Positions 32,559 to 43,129 of a stretch of 64,000 bases of DNA are shown in pieces. A program made the translations under genes and the position numbers. The stretch spans positions 1,116,001 to 1,180,000 of the forward strand of contig NZ_CP059570.1 in the NCBI RefSeq assembly GCF_014055005.1, written 5' to 3'. The DNA is from Neisseria dentiae. GTDB lineage: Bacteria; Pseudomonadota; Gammaproteobacteria; Burkholderiales; Neisseriaceae. How positions within the stretch are numbered: position 1 is the first letter of the stretch; the number at the start of each line of letters is the position of its first letter. The notes under the pieces were generated by a model, which was not told the DNA's origin, ran no database searches, and saw only the letters and a list, made by a program, of their open reading frames with translations.

Positions 32559-34618
32559 TGGATAACAACCTCTACCAATACACCGGCCACGATCACGATG
32601 TGGCCAGCCGGCAACGCGATTTTGTGTTGCGGCTGGCCTTGGCGTTTGCCTTGATGGTGGTTTTGTTTGCGGTGCTTTTGGGCAGGTTTGTGTATCTGCA
32701 AGTGTTCAAACATCACGAATATGTGGCACAAGCCAACACCAACCGCATTTCTTTGGTGCCCACCCCGCCGATACGTGGGGAAATCGTCGATGCAAACGGT
32801 GTGGTGCTGGCCAGCAATTATCCCGCCTATTCGCTCGAAATCGTGCCCGGCGAAATCGAAGGCAAAATAGACGAAACCATCGAAGCTTTGCGGGCATATG
32901 TAGACATCACCGCCGGCGATTTGAAACGCTTTAAAAAATTCCGCGCCGAATACCGCTCTTTTGAAAACATTCCGCTCAAGCTCAAACTGCAACCCGACGA
33001 AGCCGCCCGCCTTTCCGCCCAGCTCTACCGTTTCAAAGGGGTGGAAATCAACGCGCGCACGTTCCGCAACTACCGTTATCCCGAATTAACGGCGCACTTT
33101 CTCGGCTACATCGGCCGCATCAGCGACCGCGACCAGAAAAAGCTTGAAGAAGAAGACCTTGTTTCGCTCTATCGCGGCAGCACCCACATCGGCAAGTCGG
33201 GCTTGGAAAGTTTTTACGAACGCCAGCTTCACGGTGCGCCCGGTTATCAGGAAGTGGAAAAAGATGCTTACGGCCATGTGGTGCGTGTGTTGAAAACCGT
33301 GCCCGCCAAAACCGGGCAAACGCTGCGGCTGGCCATGGATATCCGCCTCCAGCAAGAAGCCGACCGCCTGATGAACGGCCGGCGCGGTGCGATTGTCGCC
33401 CTCAATCCGCAAACGGGCGGCGTGCTGGCGTTTGTGTCCAAACCCTCGTTCGACCCCAATCTGTTTATCGACGGTATCGACAGCGACACCTGGAAAGCGC
33501 TCAACGAAGACTGGCAGCGCCCGCTCATCAACCGTGTTACGCAGGGTTTGTATCCGCCCGGCTCCACCTTCAAACCGTTTATGGGCATGGCCTTGCTCGA
33601 AAGCGGCAAAATCACCCAAACCACGGTGGTGCCCGCGCCCGGTGCGTGGAGCATTCCCGGCTCGCGCCACCTGTTCCGCGATTCGGTGCGCCGCGGCCAC
33701 GGCTCGGCCAACCTGAGCAAAGCGATTCAAGTGTCGTCCGACACGTTTTTCTACCGCTTGGGCTACGAGCTGGGTATCGACAAAACCGACCCTTATCTGG
33801 CCGAATTCGGTTTGGGTTCGCCCACCGGCATTGATTTGCCCAACGAATACAAAGGCATTCTGCCCTCGCGCGAATGGAAAGCCAAACGTTTCGCCAAATC
33901 GAAAGACCCGAAAGCGCGCGAGTGGCATCCTTCCGAAATGGTTTCGGTGAGCATAGGCCAGGGCTATAACGCCTACACGCCCCTGCAAATGGCGCACGCC
34001 ACCGCTTCGCTCGCCAACGACGGCGTGGTGTACCGCCCGCATCTGGTTAAAGAGCTGCTCAACCACGAGCGGCGCGAGATCACGCTGATCGACCCCAAAC
34101 CCGAACGCAGCATTCCGTTCAAACAGAGCAATTTCGAATACGTTAAGCAAGCGATGGCCAAAGTGCTGCAACCGGGCGGAACCGCCTACCGCATCGGCCA
34201 CGGCCTGCCATACACCATGGGCGGCAAAACCGGCACCGCACAAGTGGTGCAGATCAAACAGGGCGCGCGCTACAACGCCGCCGCGCTGGCCGAACAACAC
34301 CGCGACCACGCTTGGTTTATTTCGTTCGCGCCGGTGGAAAAACCGCAAATCGCCATTGCCGTGCTGCTGGAAAACGGTGGCTGGGGCGCCAGCGCCGCAC
34401 CGTTGGCGCGCAGCTTAACCGACTATTACCTGCTCACCCTGAAGGCAGGCCAAGCCCCGGCCGGCGCCGTCCAACCCGCCGACGCTTCCGCCGTGCAGCA
34501 GGAAAACACCCCGCAAACCGTAACCGGTGCCCCCGCCTCTTTGCCTGCGGCATCGGTGTTCCAACAAGCCTACGGCGTTGCCGGCAGCGTTCAGACGGCC
34601 TCAGGAGCAGCACCTTGA
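32558..34618 (+). CDS. mrdA: penicillin-binding protein 2 (elongasome transpeptidase)
   Basis: The 686-residue protein has an N-terminal transmembrane anchor, a dimerisation region (RISLVPTPPIRGEIVDANGV) and a transpeptidase domain. Active-site motifs are SxxK in PPGSTFKPFMG, SxD in VSSDTFFYRLG and KTG in TMGGKTGTAQV. It cross-links new peptidoglycan together with RodA. A Pro/Ala-rich C-terminal tail of about 50 residues is longer than usual. It overlaps mreD by one base and rodA by four bases. Confidence 0.96.
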   Translation: MDNNLYQYTGHDHDVASRQRDFVLRLALAFALMVVLFAVLLGRFVYLQVFKHHEYVAQANTNRISLVPTPPIRGEIVDANGVVLASNYPAYSLEIVPGEIEGKIDETIEALRAYVDITAGDLKRFKKFRAEYRSFENIPLKLKLQPDEAARLSAQLYRFKGVEINARTFRNYRYPELTAHFLGYIGRISDRDQKKLEEEDLVSLYRGSTHIGKSGLESFYERQLHGAPGYQEVEKDAYGHVVRVLKTVPAKTGQTLRLAMDIRLQQEADRLMNGRRGAIVALNPQTGGVLAFVSKPSFDPNLFIDGIDSDTWKALNEDWQRPLINRVTQGLYPPGSTFKPFMGMALLESGKITQTTVVPAPGAWSIPGSRHLFRDSVRRGHGSANLSKAIQVSSDTFFYRLGYELGIDKTDPYLAEFGLGSPTGIDLPNEYKGILPSREWKAKRFAKSKDPKAREWHPSEMVSVSIGQGYNAYTPLQMAHATASLANDGVVYRPHLVKELLNHERREITLIDPKPERSIPFKQSNFEYVKQAMAKVLQPGGTAYRIGHGLPYTMGGKTGTAQVVQIKQGARYNAAALAEQHRDHAWFISFAPVEKPQIAIAVLLENGGWGASAAPLARSLTDYYLLTLKAGQAPAGAVQPADASAVQQENTPQTVTGAPASLPAASVFQQAYGVAGSVQTASGAAP

Positions 34619-35721
34619 ATATCAACGAAGACACCTTGCCCGGCAGAATCAAACGCGCCATATGGCAGCCCATGGATCCGTGGCTGTTTTACGCCATGCT
34701 GGCGGTTTACATCATGAGCCTGTTTCTGCTTTATTCCGCCGACGGCCAAGACATCGGCCAACTCGAAAGCAAAACCCTGCACACCGTATTGGGTTTCGTT
34801 TTGCTGTGGTTTATCGCCCGAACCCACCCGCAAACGCTGGCGGTGTTCGCCCCGCCCATGTATATCGCCGGCGTGGTGCTGCTTTTGGGCGTGCATTTTT
34901 TCGGCGTTACCGTCAACGGCGCGCAACGCTGGCTCGATATCGGCGTGGTGCGCATCCAGCCGTCTGAAATCATGAAAATCGGCCTGCCGATGATGGTGGC
35001 GTGGTTTTTCCAGCGTTATGAAATGTCGCTGCGCTGGTATCACTATCTGGCCGCCATCGCGCTGGTGCTGGTGCCGGGCGCGCTGATTCTGAAACAGCCC
35101 GACCTCGGCACCGCCATTCTGATTATGGCTTCGGGGCTGTTTGTGGTGTTTTTTGCCGGGCTGCCGTGGAAAGTGATTTTTGCCGCCGTTATCGGTTTTG
35201 TGGCCGCGCTGCCGCTGATTTGGAACTACGGCATGCACGATTATCAGAAAACGCGCGTGCTCACCCTGCTCGACCCCACCAAAGACCCGCTCGGCGCGGG
35301 CTACCATATTTTGCAGTCGATGATAGCCATCGGCTCGGGCGGCGTTTGGGGCAAGGGCTGGCTCAACGGCACGCAAACCCATCTCGACTATATCCCCGAA
35401 GCCACCACCGACTTTATTTTCGCCGTTTACGGCGAAGAATTCGGCCTAATCGGCAATATCCTGCTGCTGGTGATTTATCTGCTGATACTCGGGCGCGGCC
35501 TCTATATCGCCGCCAAAGCCCCCACGCTATACAGCCGCACGCTGGCAGGCGCACTCACGATGACGTTTTTCTGCTATGCTTTCGTCAACATGGGCATGGT
35601 CAGCGGCATTCTGCCCGTGGTGGGCGTGCCGCTGCCGCTGGTGAGCTACGGCGGCACCGCCACGCTGTCGATTATGGTGGTGCTGGCTTTGCTGATGGGC
35701 ATCAGCAACCAGCGGCGCTGA
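34615..35721 (+). CDS. rodA: SEDS peptidoglycan glycosyltransferase RodA
   Basis: The 368-residue SEDS protein polymerises glycan strands from lipid II during elongation. Marks are TVNGAQRWLDIG, RIQPSEIMKIGLPMMVAW, LKQPDLGTAILI, YIPEATTDFIFAVYGEEFG and the terminal PLPLVSYGGTATLSIM. The start is a TTG at 34615, chosen because AGGAG lies at 34603-34607 and the conserved N-terminus begins there; the TTG overlaps the pbp2 stop. It ends the elongasome operon. Confidence 0.95.
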   Translation: MNINEDTLPGRIKRAIWQPMDPWLFYAMLAVYIMSLFLLYSADGQDIGQLESKTLHTVLGFVLLWFIARTHPQTLAVFAPPMYIAGVVLLLGVHFFGVTVNGAQRWLDIGVVRIQPSEIMKIGLPMMVAWFFQRYEMSLRWYHYLAAIALVLVPGALILKQPDLGTAILIMASGLFVVFFAGLPWKVIFAAVIGFVAALPLIWNYGMHDYQKTRVLTLLDPTKDPLGAGYHILQSMIAIGSGGVWGKGWLNGTQTHLDYIPEATTDFIFAVYGEEFGLIGNILLLVIYLLILGRGLYIAAKAPTLYSRTLAGALTMTFFCYAFVNMGMVSGILPVVGVPLPLVSYGGTATLSIMVVLALLMGISNQRR

Positions 35722-35746
35722 CAAACAACAAACCCGTTTAAATATT

Positions 35747-35783
35747 TTTCAGACGGCCTCTGCATTCCGGAGGCCGTCTGAAA
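35747..35783. terminator. DUS hairpin terminating the elongasome operon
   Basis: TTTCAGACGGCCTC at 35747-35760 pairs with GAGGCCGTCTGAAA at 35770-35783, 26 bases after the rodA stop. Confidence 0.75.
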
Positions 35784-35919
35784 GCGTTTCCACCCGATAT
35801 AGCGGCTTAAATTCAAACTGACACTGCATTGGTTCGCATTGCCGTATCTGTGCCATCTGCGGCTTGCCGCCTTGCTTTGTCAAATTTTTAAGCCACCCAA
35901 CAAATAGAAGGAAAACCCC

Positions 35920-36579
35920 ATGATAGGCATGGAAATCGGCAAACTGATTCTGGCATTTATGGTGCTGATCAACCCCTTCGGCGCGCTGTCGATCTATCTC
36001 GACCTCACCCGCAACCTGAGCACGCGCGAGCGGCGCAAAGTGGCGCAGATGGCTTCGCTCACCGTGCTGATCGCCATCACCGCCTTCACCCTCACCGGCG
36101 GCGTGATGCTGCGGCTGTTCGGCATCAGCGTCGGCGCGTTTCAGGTGGGCGGCGGCATTTTGGTGCTGCTCATTGCCATTTCGATGATGAATCAGGGCAA
36201 CAACCCTGCCAAACCCGATGTCGGCACCGATGAGAACAACGACATCACCATCCGCCCCAAACAAATGCAGAATATCGGCGCCATCGCCGTGGTGCCGCTG
36301 GCGATTCCCATGATGATAGGCCCGGGCGGCATTTCCACCGTGATTATTTATGCTTCGGCCGCCAAACACTATAAAGACACCCTGTCTATTTTGGCGGCCG
36401 GCCTGATTATCAGCCTGATCTGCTATATCGTGCTGATGGCCGCCGCCCGTGTGAGCAAAAAACTGGGCGACACCGGCCTCACCATTCTCAACCGCATCAT
36501 GGGGATGCTGCTGGCCGCGGTATCGGTGGAAATCATCGTGGCCGGCCTGAAAGCCCTGTTTCCGCAGCTGAGTGCCTGA
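35920..36579 (+). CDS. marC: MarC-family (UPF0056) integral membrane protein
   Basis: The 219-residue protein has about six transmembrane helices and the family signatures FMVLINPFGALSIYLDLT, FGISVGAFQVGGGILVLLIA and VPLAIPMMIGPGGISTVI. The function of the family is unsettled. AAGGA precedes the ATG. It stands alone between DUS hairpins. Confidence 0.9.
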   Translation: MIGMEIGKLILAFMVLINPFGALSIYLDLTRNLSTRERRKVAQMASLTVLIAITAFTLTGGVMLRLFGISVGAFQVGGGILVLLIAISMMNQGNNPAKPDVGTDENNDITIRPKQMQNIGAIAVVPLAIPMMIGPGGISTVIIYASAAKHYKDTLSILAAGLIISLICYIVLMAAARVSKKLGDTGLTILNRIMGMLLAAVSVEIIVAGLKALFPQLSA

Positions 36580-36615
36580 TGCTGCAGGCAGAAATGTTGG
36601 TTAATTGGTTGTATC

Positions 36616-36656
36616 AGGCCGTCTGAAAACTGCAATTTCTTGTTTTCAGACGGCCT
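36616..36656. terminator. DUS hairpin after marC
   Basis: AGGCCGTCTGAAAAC at 36616-36630 pairs with its complement at 36642-36656 (15-bp stem). Confidence 0.75.
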
Positions 36657-36838
36657 TGTGTATTCAATATAATTAAAAACAGGCATAATGAGGTCTTTGC
36701 AAAAAAGCCGGATGTAGATGCAGTTTAAGGCAGTTCAAAGCAACCATATTTGCCATCGGCAATCCATCCGTGCCGCGCAAACCTATAAAAATACCGCCCC
36801 GCCGTATGCCGCCGGGCTTTAAACCGACACATTACAAT

Positions 36839-39571
36839 ATGCTCTTACTTTCGCGTTTGCTGCTGTTCGCCGCAGCACTCTTCACAGCCGCCGCTGCGTG
36901 CGCAGGCCGGGCCGAATATATCGAAGGCAGGCTCGGCAACGGCTTGGCCTACCATATTTTCAAAGTGCCTTCCGCCGACCGCCGCCTGGTGCTGCGCCTG
37001 CAAATCAACGCAGGCACCGCCGACGAAAACGACGGCGAAGAAGGCATCGCCCATATCACCGAACACATGGTGTTCCAAAGCTCTCCCGCGTTTCCGCAAG
37101 GCTTGGGCAGTTACCTCAATGCCGAAGGCTGGCAGATGGGGCGGCACTACAATGCCCAAACCGGCTACCACCACACCCGCTACATGCTCACGCCGCCCTA
37201 CGGCAGGCGGCAGCTTAAAGACGCTTTAGCCGTTTACCGGCAGATTCTCACCCCGCAAACCTTTTCCGCCGCCGATTGGGCCAAAGAACAACAAGTGGTG
37301 CTGAGCGAATGGCGCGGCCAGCAAACCCTTCAACACCGCTTAAGCCGGCAACACCACGCCCTGCTGTACAGCGGCTCGCGCAGCGCGCGCTATGCCCCCA
37401 TCGGCAGCAAAACCGCCATCGAAAACGCGCAGGCAGAAACAGCCAACCGCTTCCACAACACATGGTATGGCAGTAACAACGCCGTGTTGGTGGTGGTTGG
37501 CGACATCAACCCTAAAAAAGCAGCAGCCGCCATCGAAGAGCACTTAGGCCGTCTGAAACCCACAACCCTGCCCGAGCGCACCGCCGGCGAATACGAACCC
37601 AAACTCACCGATGCACCGCACACCGCCCGCGTGCACGATAAAGACAACACCGAAACCAAACTAGCATTGGTTTACCGCTTCAACAACGCCCCCTCGCAAA
37701 GCAGCGGCAGCCTAGCCCATTACCACCGCCTGCTGGACAACTTCGCCGCCCACACCATCAGCCGCCGCCTGCAAAACATGGGGCAGCCCGTCTCTTTCAA
37801 ACTTGGCAACATCGGCAAACAAACCGGTTCGCTGGGTTTTTATGCCGATGCCGCCGCAGATACACAGCAAGAAACACTCAACCTGCTCCACCAAGCCGTC
37901 GAAGCCGTCCGGCAGCAGCCCGCCGGCGACGAAGAAACCGCCGCCTACCGCAAAGTGCTGCACAACCATATGCGCACCGTGCCCGCACTGCCCGACGACT
38001 TACCGCAAATCGTGCAACTGGCCGACGACACCGTGTTGGCCGGCAAGCCCGTGCCCACGCCCGACAACCAGGCCGTCGAGCGCGGCCAGCTTTACCGCAT
38101 CAGTGCCGCCGCCGTTAACAAACGCATCGCCGAATGGCTGAACGCACCCGACCGCCTCACCATCATCCAAGCCCCCGAAGGCGTTCCCGCCCTTGCCGGC
38201 CAACCGCCCCGGCCTGCCCCGGCGGCAGCCGAATCCAAACGCAACCGGCCGGAAACAGCCCCAACCGCCGCAAACACCGCCGTAACCGCAACAACTGCTT
38301 TCCCGCAACACAAAGGGCAAGGCAGGCTGATGTCGGAAGGTTTCGACAACCACAATAAAGTCAGCTACCTGCAATTTAGCAACGGCGACAAAGCCGTGCT
38401 ACTGCAAAAAGCCGTGGCGGGCGGCAAAATCTATTTCAGAGCCGTGGCCGACGGCGGCTACCAACAAAGCAGCCTCGGCGCGTGGCAGGCACAGTTGGCG
38501 GCCGATGTGGTTTCCCATTCCTCCCCCGCCAACTTCGGCGGCCAATCTCTCAAACAATGGCAGCAACAGCAAGGCATCGCTTACCGCTACCGCCTTGAAA
38601 GCGACCGCCAAACCACCGATATCCAAGCGCCGCAGCAAACGTTCGAAGCCCTGCTGCAACTTTACCGCAGCCGCCAAACCGACCCTGCCGCCGAACACTG
38701 GCAAAGCACGCTCGAAACCGCCGCCCTGCGCCACCCCGTTTACCTGCAATCCGTGCCCGGGCGGCAAGAGCAGGAATTGGAACTGCTGCGCTACGGCCGC
38801 CCCGAAAGCCGCGCGCAAAACAGCGGGGAAATCCGCGCGCTCACCCAAACCGCCCTGCTGCAACAATGGCGGCAACTGGCCTCGGCCCCCGCAACGTATT
38901 ATGTTGTCAGCAATATGCCGTCTGAAAAAATCAAACCGCTGCTGGTGCAATATCTGGCCGATATTCCGCGCCGCGCCGCCGAAAACCGCCCGACCGAACT
39001 TTTAACAGGCGCCACTTTGCGCCGCGCCGCCATCAACGACACCGGCGGCACCGACATCAACGCTTGGTCTTGGCAGCCCTTCTACGACTGGACACCCGAT
39101 ACTTCCGAGCAGATTCCGCTGCTGGTCAACCTCGCCAACGCCCGCCTGAAAGACGAGCTGCGCAGCCGCAACCAAAGCACCTACGGCGTAAAGTTCACCG
39201 CCCTGCCGCAGCCCGTTTATAACCGCGTAGAAAGCAACCTGTTTTTCAGCACGCCCCCTGCCCAAGCGGCCGAAGCATGGCAAACCGCCCAGCAGGTGTT
39301 GGAACGTCTGCCCGAAAACATCAGCAAAAACGAAGCCGACAACCTGCAACAACTGTTTATCGAACAAGAAGCGAAGCGGCAGCAAAACCCCGAAATCTGG
39401 CTGGAAAGGCTGGCCGCCAGCCACCGCCGCTATGGTGATGCCCGCTACCTCAGCCGCTTGCCCGAACTGCACCGGACCATCATCCAAACCCGCCTGCGCC
39501 AAACCGCCAAACTGCTGTGGCACACCCCGAACGCACGCGTGCTGCTGGTGGACCCGGTACAAATAGAATAG
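36839..39571 (+). CDS. M16-family zinc metalloprotease, PqqL-like, secreted
   Basis: The protein of about 910 residues begins with a signal peptide (LLLSRLLLFAAALFTAAAAC). It has the inverted zinc motif HxxEH in EGIAHITEHMVFQSS, then VVLSEWRGQQ with the third ligand region, and a second, inactive M16 half. Such periplasmic proteases cut small proteins and peptides, some for iron uptake. A poorly conserved Pro/Thr/Ala-rich linker joins the halves near residue 460. I chose 36839 because the signal peptide starts there; ATG 36806 and GTG 36770 are also in frame, and none has a good ribosome binding site. The stop is about 130 bases before an IS1016-like gene. Confidence 0.85.
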   Translation: MLLLSRLLLFAAALFTAAAACAGRAEYIEGRLGNGLAYHIFKVPSADRRLVLRLQINAGTADENDGEEGIAHITEHMVFQSSPAFPQGLGSYLNAEGWQMGRHYNAQTGYHHTRYMLTPPYGRRQLKDALAVYRQILTPQTFSAADWAKEQQVVLSEWRGQQTLQHRLSRQHHALLYSGSRSARYAPIGSKTAIENAQAETANRFHNTWYGSNNAVLVVVGDINPKKAAAAIEEHLGRLKPTTLPERTAGEYEPKLTDAPHTARVHDKDNTETKLALVYRFNNAPSQSSGSLAHYHRLLDNFAAHTISRRLQNMGQPVSFKLGNIGKQTGSLGFYADAAADTQQETLNLLHQAVEAVRQQPAGDEETAAYRKVLHNHMRTVPALPDDLPQIVQLADDTVLAGKPVPTPDNQAVERGQLYRISAAAVNKRIAEWLNAPDRLTIIQAPEGVPALAGQPPRPAPAAAESKRNRPETAPTAANTAVTATTAFPQHKGQGRLMSEGFDNHNKVSYLQFSNGDKAVLLQKAVAGGKIYFRAVADGGYQQSSLGAWQAQLAADVVSHSSPANFGGQSLKQWQQQQGIAYRYRLESDRQTTDIQAPQQTFEALLQLYRSRQTDPAAEHWQSTLETAALRHPVYLQSVPGRQEQELELLRYGRPESRAQNSGEIRALTQTALLQQWRQLASAPATYYVVSNMPSEKIKPLLVQYLADIPRRAAENRPTELLTGATLRRAAINDTGGTDINAWSWQPFYDWTPDTSEQIPLLVNLANARLKDELRSRNQSTYGVKFTALPQPVYNRVESNLFFSTPPAQAAEAWQTAQQVLERLPENISKNEADNLQQLFIEQEAKRQQNPEIWLERLAASHRRYGDARYLSRLPELHRTIIQTRLRQTAKLLWHTPNARVLLVDPVQIE

Positions 39572-39697
39572 TTATAATTTTATAAAAAAGCATAAAAATT
39601 TTGAATGATGTAATAATTGCAAATAGCCTACCCAAGCATTTTACGCAAAATGAATAAAGGGACTGGCATAGATTAGCAATTAGGTTACGCTCAGAAA

Positions 39698-40374
39698 ATG
39701 AAGATAACCCATTGCAACATAGTAAATCTACACAGCGAAAATTGATCCAATTTTTTGTATTGGAAGTTACAGCACGTACAGCAGCCAATATACTTGGTAT
39801 TCAAGCCAACTCAGCCATGCTATTTTACCGAAAAATCCGCCAAGTTATCGCCTACTATCTGGAGCTTCAAGCAGACGAAGTTTTTGATGGTTCCGTTGAG
39901 CTGGATGAAAGTTATTTTGGCGAACAACGTAAAGGCAAACGCGGTCGCGGAGCTACGGGTAAAGTTGCTGTCTTTGGTATTCTAAAACGTAATGGCAAAG
40001 TCTTTACTATCGCAGTTGAAAACACCAAGAAAGACACTTTGCTTCCTGTTATTAAACGAAAAATCATGCCTGATAGAATTGTCTATACGGGCTGTTATAA
40101 AAGCTATGATGTGCTTGATGTGAGTGAGTTTACCCATCATCGTATCAATCATTCACAGAGCGTCGCAGACCGTCAAAACCATATTAACGACATTGAAAAT
40201 TTCTGGAATCAGGCAAAGCGCGTTCTACGAAAATATAATGGAATTGATCGTCAATCTTTTCCGTTATTCTTGAAAGAATATGAATTTCGTTTTAACCTTC
40301 GGTATACCAAAAGAACAGTTAAAAATTCTGTGAACTTGATGTGGTATTTAGGGCTAGTCTACGTCAATTCCTAA
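39698..40374 (+). pseudogene. IS1016-like (IS1595 family) transposase, frameshifted and missing a catalytic Asp
   Basis: The main frame (39712-40374) encodes an ISXO2/IS1016-type transposase: FFVLEVTARTAANILGI, the first catalytic Asp in VELDESYFGEQRKGKRGRG, and NHINDIENFWNQAKRVLRKY. The expected second Asp is Gly in RIVYTGCYKSYD (GGC codon). The natural N-terminus MKITHC is readable from the ATG at 39698 but lies in another frame, so a frameshift breaks the start. The element is probably immobile. I could not define its terminal repeats. Composition is more AT-rich than its neighbours. Confidence 0.8.
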
Positions 40375-40547
40375 ATAAAAATAGAGACTATCTTGGGTGG
40401 GTAGGTCCATTCAAAAAACATTTAAAACAACTGTTAGCTATCTAAGCCTTTCAAGGATTAGCTCGATTTTTCTGCTCTTGCCTTTCAGACGGCCTCAAAT
40501 ATCCCAAAAACCCTTATAATGCCGCACTTTAAACCCACTCTCCCACC

Positions 40548-41546
40548 ATGACCGCCCTACCGCCCCGCCGCCTTTCCGTCGCGCCCATGCTCGATTGGAC
40601 CGATACCCACTACCGCTATATGGCCCGCCAGATCACGCGCCACACTTGGCTTTACAGCGAAATGATCAATGCCGGCGCCATTATCCACGGTGATAAAGAT
40701 CATTTTTTAAAGTTTAACGAAGGCGAGCAGCCGGTTGCCCTGCAATTGGGCGGCAGCGAGCCGGCCGATTTGGCGCAAGCGGCCAAAGCGGGCGAGGCTT
40801 ACGGCTACAACGAAATCAACCTCAATTGCGGCTGCCCCAGCCCGCGCGTGCAGAAAGGCGCGTTCGGCGCCTGCTTGATGAACGAAACCTCACTGGTGGC
40901 CGACTGCCTTAACGCCATGCAGGATGCGGTGCGGATTCCCGTAACCGTTAAGCACCGTATCGGTATCGACCGCCAAAACGAATATGCCGTCGTGCGTGAT
41001 TTTGTGGGCACGCTTTCCGTTCAGACGGCCTGCACCACTTTTATCGTCCATGCCCGCAACGCTTGGCTCGACGGCCTTTCGCCGAAAGAAAACCGCGAAG
41101 TGCCGCCGCTGAAATACGACTATGTTTACCGCCTCAAACGCGATTTTCCCGATTTGGAAATCATCATCAACGGCGGCATCACCGCCAACGAAGCAATCGC
41201 CGCGCATTTGGAACACGTTGACGGCGTGATGGTCGGCCGCGAAGCCTATCATAACCCGATGGTGATGCGCGAATGGGACAGGCTGTTTTACGGCGGCAGC
41301 GAGGCACCCGTTGGCTATGCCGATTTGGTGGAAAAGCTGTTCCGTTACAGCCGCGCGCATATCCGATCCGGCAACGGCGCCACGCTCCGCCACACCGCCC
41401 GCCATTATCTCGGCCTGATGCACGGCCTGAAAAACGCACGCGTGTGGCGGCGTATGCTTTCCGATGCTTCGCTGTTGAAAAACAACGACGGCAGCCTGAT
41501 TCTCGAAGCGTGGCGGGAGGTGGCGAAAGCCAACGGGTTGGATTAA
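40548..41546 (+). CDS. dusA: tRNA-dihydrouridine(20/20a) synthase DusA
   Basis: The 332-residue FMN enzyme reduces U20/U20a in tRNA. It shows RRLSVAPMLDWTDTHYRYM, the active-site cysteine region INLNCGCPSPRVQKGAFGAC, VTVKHRIGID, FIVHARNAWLDGLSPKENR and the FMN-binding INGGI and GVMVGREAYHNP. A TATAAT at 40515-40520 may be its -10 box. DusA length is normal. Confidence 0.96.
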   Translation: MTALPPRRLSVAPMLDWTDTHYRYMARQITRHTWLYSEMINAGAIIHGDKDHFLKFNEGEQPVALQLGGSEPADLAQAAKAGEAYGYNEINLNCGCPSPRVQKGAFGACLMNETSLVADCLNAMQDAVRIPVTVKHRIGIDRQNEYAVVRDFVGTLSVQTACTTFIVHARNAWLDGLSPKENREVPPLKYDYVYRLKRDFPDLEIIINGGITANEAIAAHLEHVDGVMVGREAYHNPMVMREWDRLFYGGSEAPVGYADLVEKLFRYSRAHIRSGNGATLRHTARHYLGLMHGLKNARVWRRMLSDASLLKNNDGSLILEAWREVAKANGLD

Positions 41547-41682
41547 CCGCCCTGCCCTGCGCCTGCCATAATTTTTACAGCCGGATGCCGCCGACAAACA
41601 CGCTGATGATTGTCAACCACCTGAGAATATGTTATAAATCTTAGGTGATTTACTCTAAAAAAATATCGCACTAAGAGGATAT

Positions 41683-43119
41683 ATGGCACACAGCACATTG
41701 GCAAACCAGCCGGTTCATATGGATACGGCTGATTTTTTACGACATATCGAAGCGGCTTTCAAACGCATTTTTTCAGACGGCCTTAACCTGATGCACTATC
41801 TGCCCGAAAACAAATGGCTCGAGCTGAAACGTGCGGGGTTGTTGCTGCCGTTTTTGGCCGAGCGGCACGGCGGCAGAAAAAGCAACCAGTTTGAAATTCA
41901 AGAAGTGTTGCGCATCGCCGGGCATTACGGCGTGCCCGTTACCCTGCGCACCGGCATCGAAGGCGCGCTGGTTTTGCAGCCTTTAATCGAGTTCGGCAAC
42001 CCGCAGCAAATCGAAACCGGCCTTGATTTGATTTTCAACGGCGAAGGCGGCGGCCTGGCCATCACCGAGCCTGAAACATCAGGCGCTGCCATTGCGCGCG
42101 AAATGCAGTCTTATTACGAATATCAGGATAACGGCACCGTTTATGTGCACGCCGTCAAATATTGGCAGGGCAACTCGCAAAGCGACTTTCTGCTGGTGGC
42201 CGCCAAAGAGCGCAAAAACGGAAAATTATCGAAAACCATCAATCTGTTGCTGGTTCCCAAGCAATATATCGATTATGAAACCCTGAAATCGGAAGGCTTG
42301 CGCGCGGTGCGCTATGCGGTCAACCGCATTGATGCGGCCATACCCGCCGGTTGCGTGATGAAACTCTCGGAAAACGAAGCCGCCGGCCTGCGCGCCTTTC
42401 AAAACATCTTTATCCGCAGCCGCCTGCAACTGGTGGGCATGACCCACGGCGTGATGGAATACATCATCGAAAACCTGCGCCGCTTCGTGGTGAACGATAT
42501 TAAATTCGTTGATCACGAGCGCCGCCAAATCATGAAACGCCACGCCGTTTCGCAACTGCTCTACCGCTTCACCTGCCGCCACGTCGCCCCTGATCAGGCC
42601 GTTGCCCATCAGCTGATGGAAGCCAACATCATCAAAACGCTGGCCACCGAATACACCTACGGCGCGGCGCAGATTTTGCAGAAACTGCTCGGCGCCAAAG
42701 GCTTCGAGAGCGGCCACCCTGCCAGCAATATCGCCATCGACATCCGCCCCTTCACCATTTTCGAAGGGCCGAACGATATGCTGTATGCCGAAATCTACGA
42801 TCAGTTCGTCCGCGCCACCCATCAGGAAAAAGCGCAAGGCATCAAACCCGATAAAAACCAAACCCTGCTGCAACGCCTGCTGTCGGACCACCGCTTCACC
42901 GCCGTGCGCCTGCCCGAACGCAGCGAAGTGCCTGCCGACATTGCCGGTTTTCTGCAACAACACCGCTTGGGCGAGGCCGACGCCGCCGAAAAAGTATTCC
43001 TCGGCAAAATCATCGCCCGGCTGTTTGTGTGGGCGCAGGCCGACAGCCAAGATGCCACCGCCCTGCTGTTAACCGACGTGCGCAAAGATATGCTGGATTG
43101 CCAAGAGCTTGGCGTGTAA
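41683..43119 (+). CDS. acyl-CoA dehydrogenase-like flavoprotein
   Basis: The 478-residue protein has the acyl-CoA dehydrogenase layout: a helical N-terminus, a beta domain with GGLAITEPETSGAAIAREMQ and a C-terminal helical domain with FTIFEGPNDMLYAEIYDQF, where EGPND occupies the usual EGT-N position near the FAD. Substrate is unknown. AGAGGA lies before the ATG. It stands alone, so no pathway can be read from context. Confidence 0.8.
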   Translation: MAHSTLANQPVHMDTADFLRHIEAAFKRIFSDGLNLMHYLPENKWLELKRAGLLLPFLAERHGGRKSNQFEIQEVLRIAGHYGVPVTLRTGIEGALVLQPLIEFGNPQQIETGLDLIFNGEGGGLAITEPETSGAAIAREMQSYYEYQDNGTVYVHAVKYWQGNSQSDFLLVAAKERKNGKLSKTINLLLVPKQYIDYETLKSEGLRAVRYAVNRIDAAIPAGCVMKLSENEAAGLRAFQNIFIRSRLQLVGMTHGVMEYIIENLRRFVVNDIKFVDHERRQIMKRHAVSQLLYRFTCRHVAPDQAVAHQLMEANIIKTLATEYTYGAAQILQKLLGAKGFESGHPASNIAIDIRPFTIFEGPNDMLYAEIYDQFVRATHQEKAQGIKPDKNQTLLQRLLSDHRFTAVRLPERSEVPADIAGFLQQHRLGEADAAEKVFLGKIIARLFVWAQADSQDATALLLTDVRKDMLDCQELGV

Positions 43120-43129
43120 AACGGTGGCG

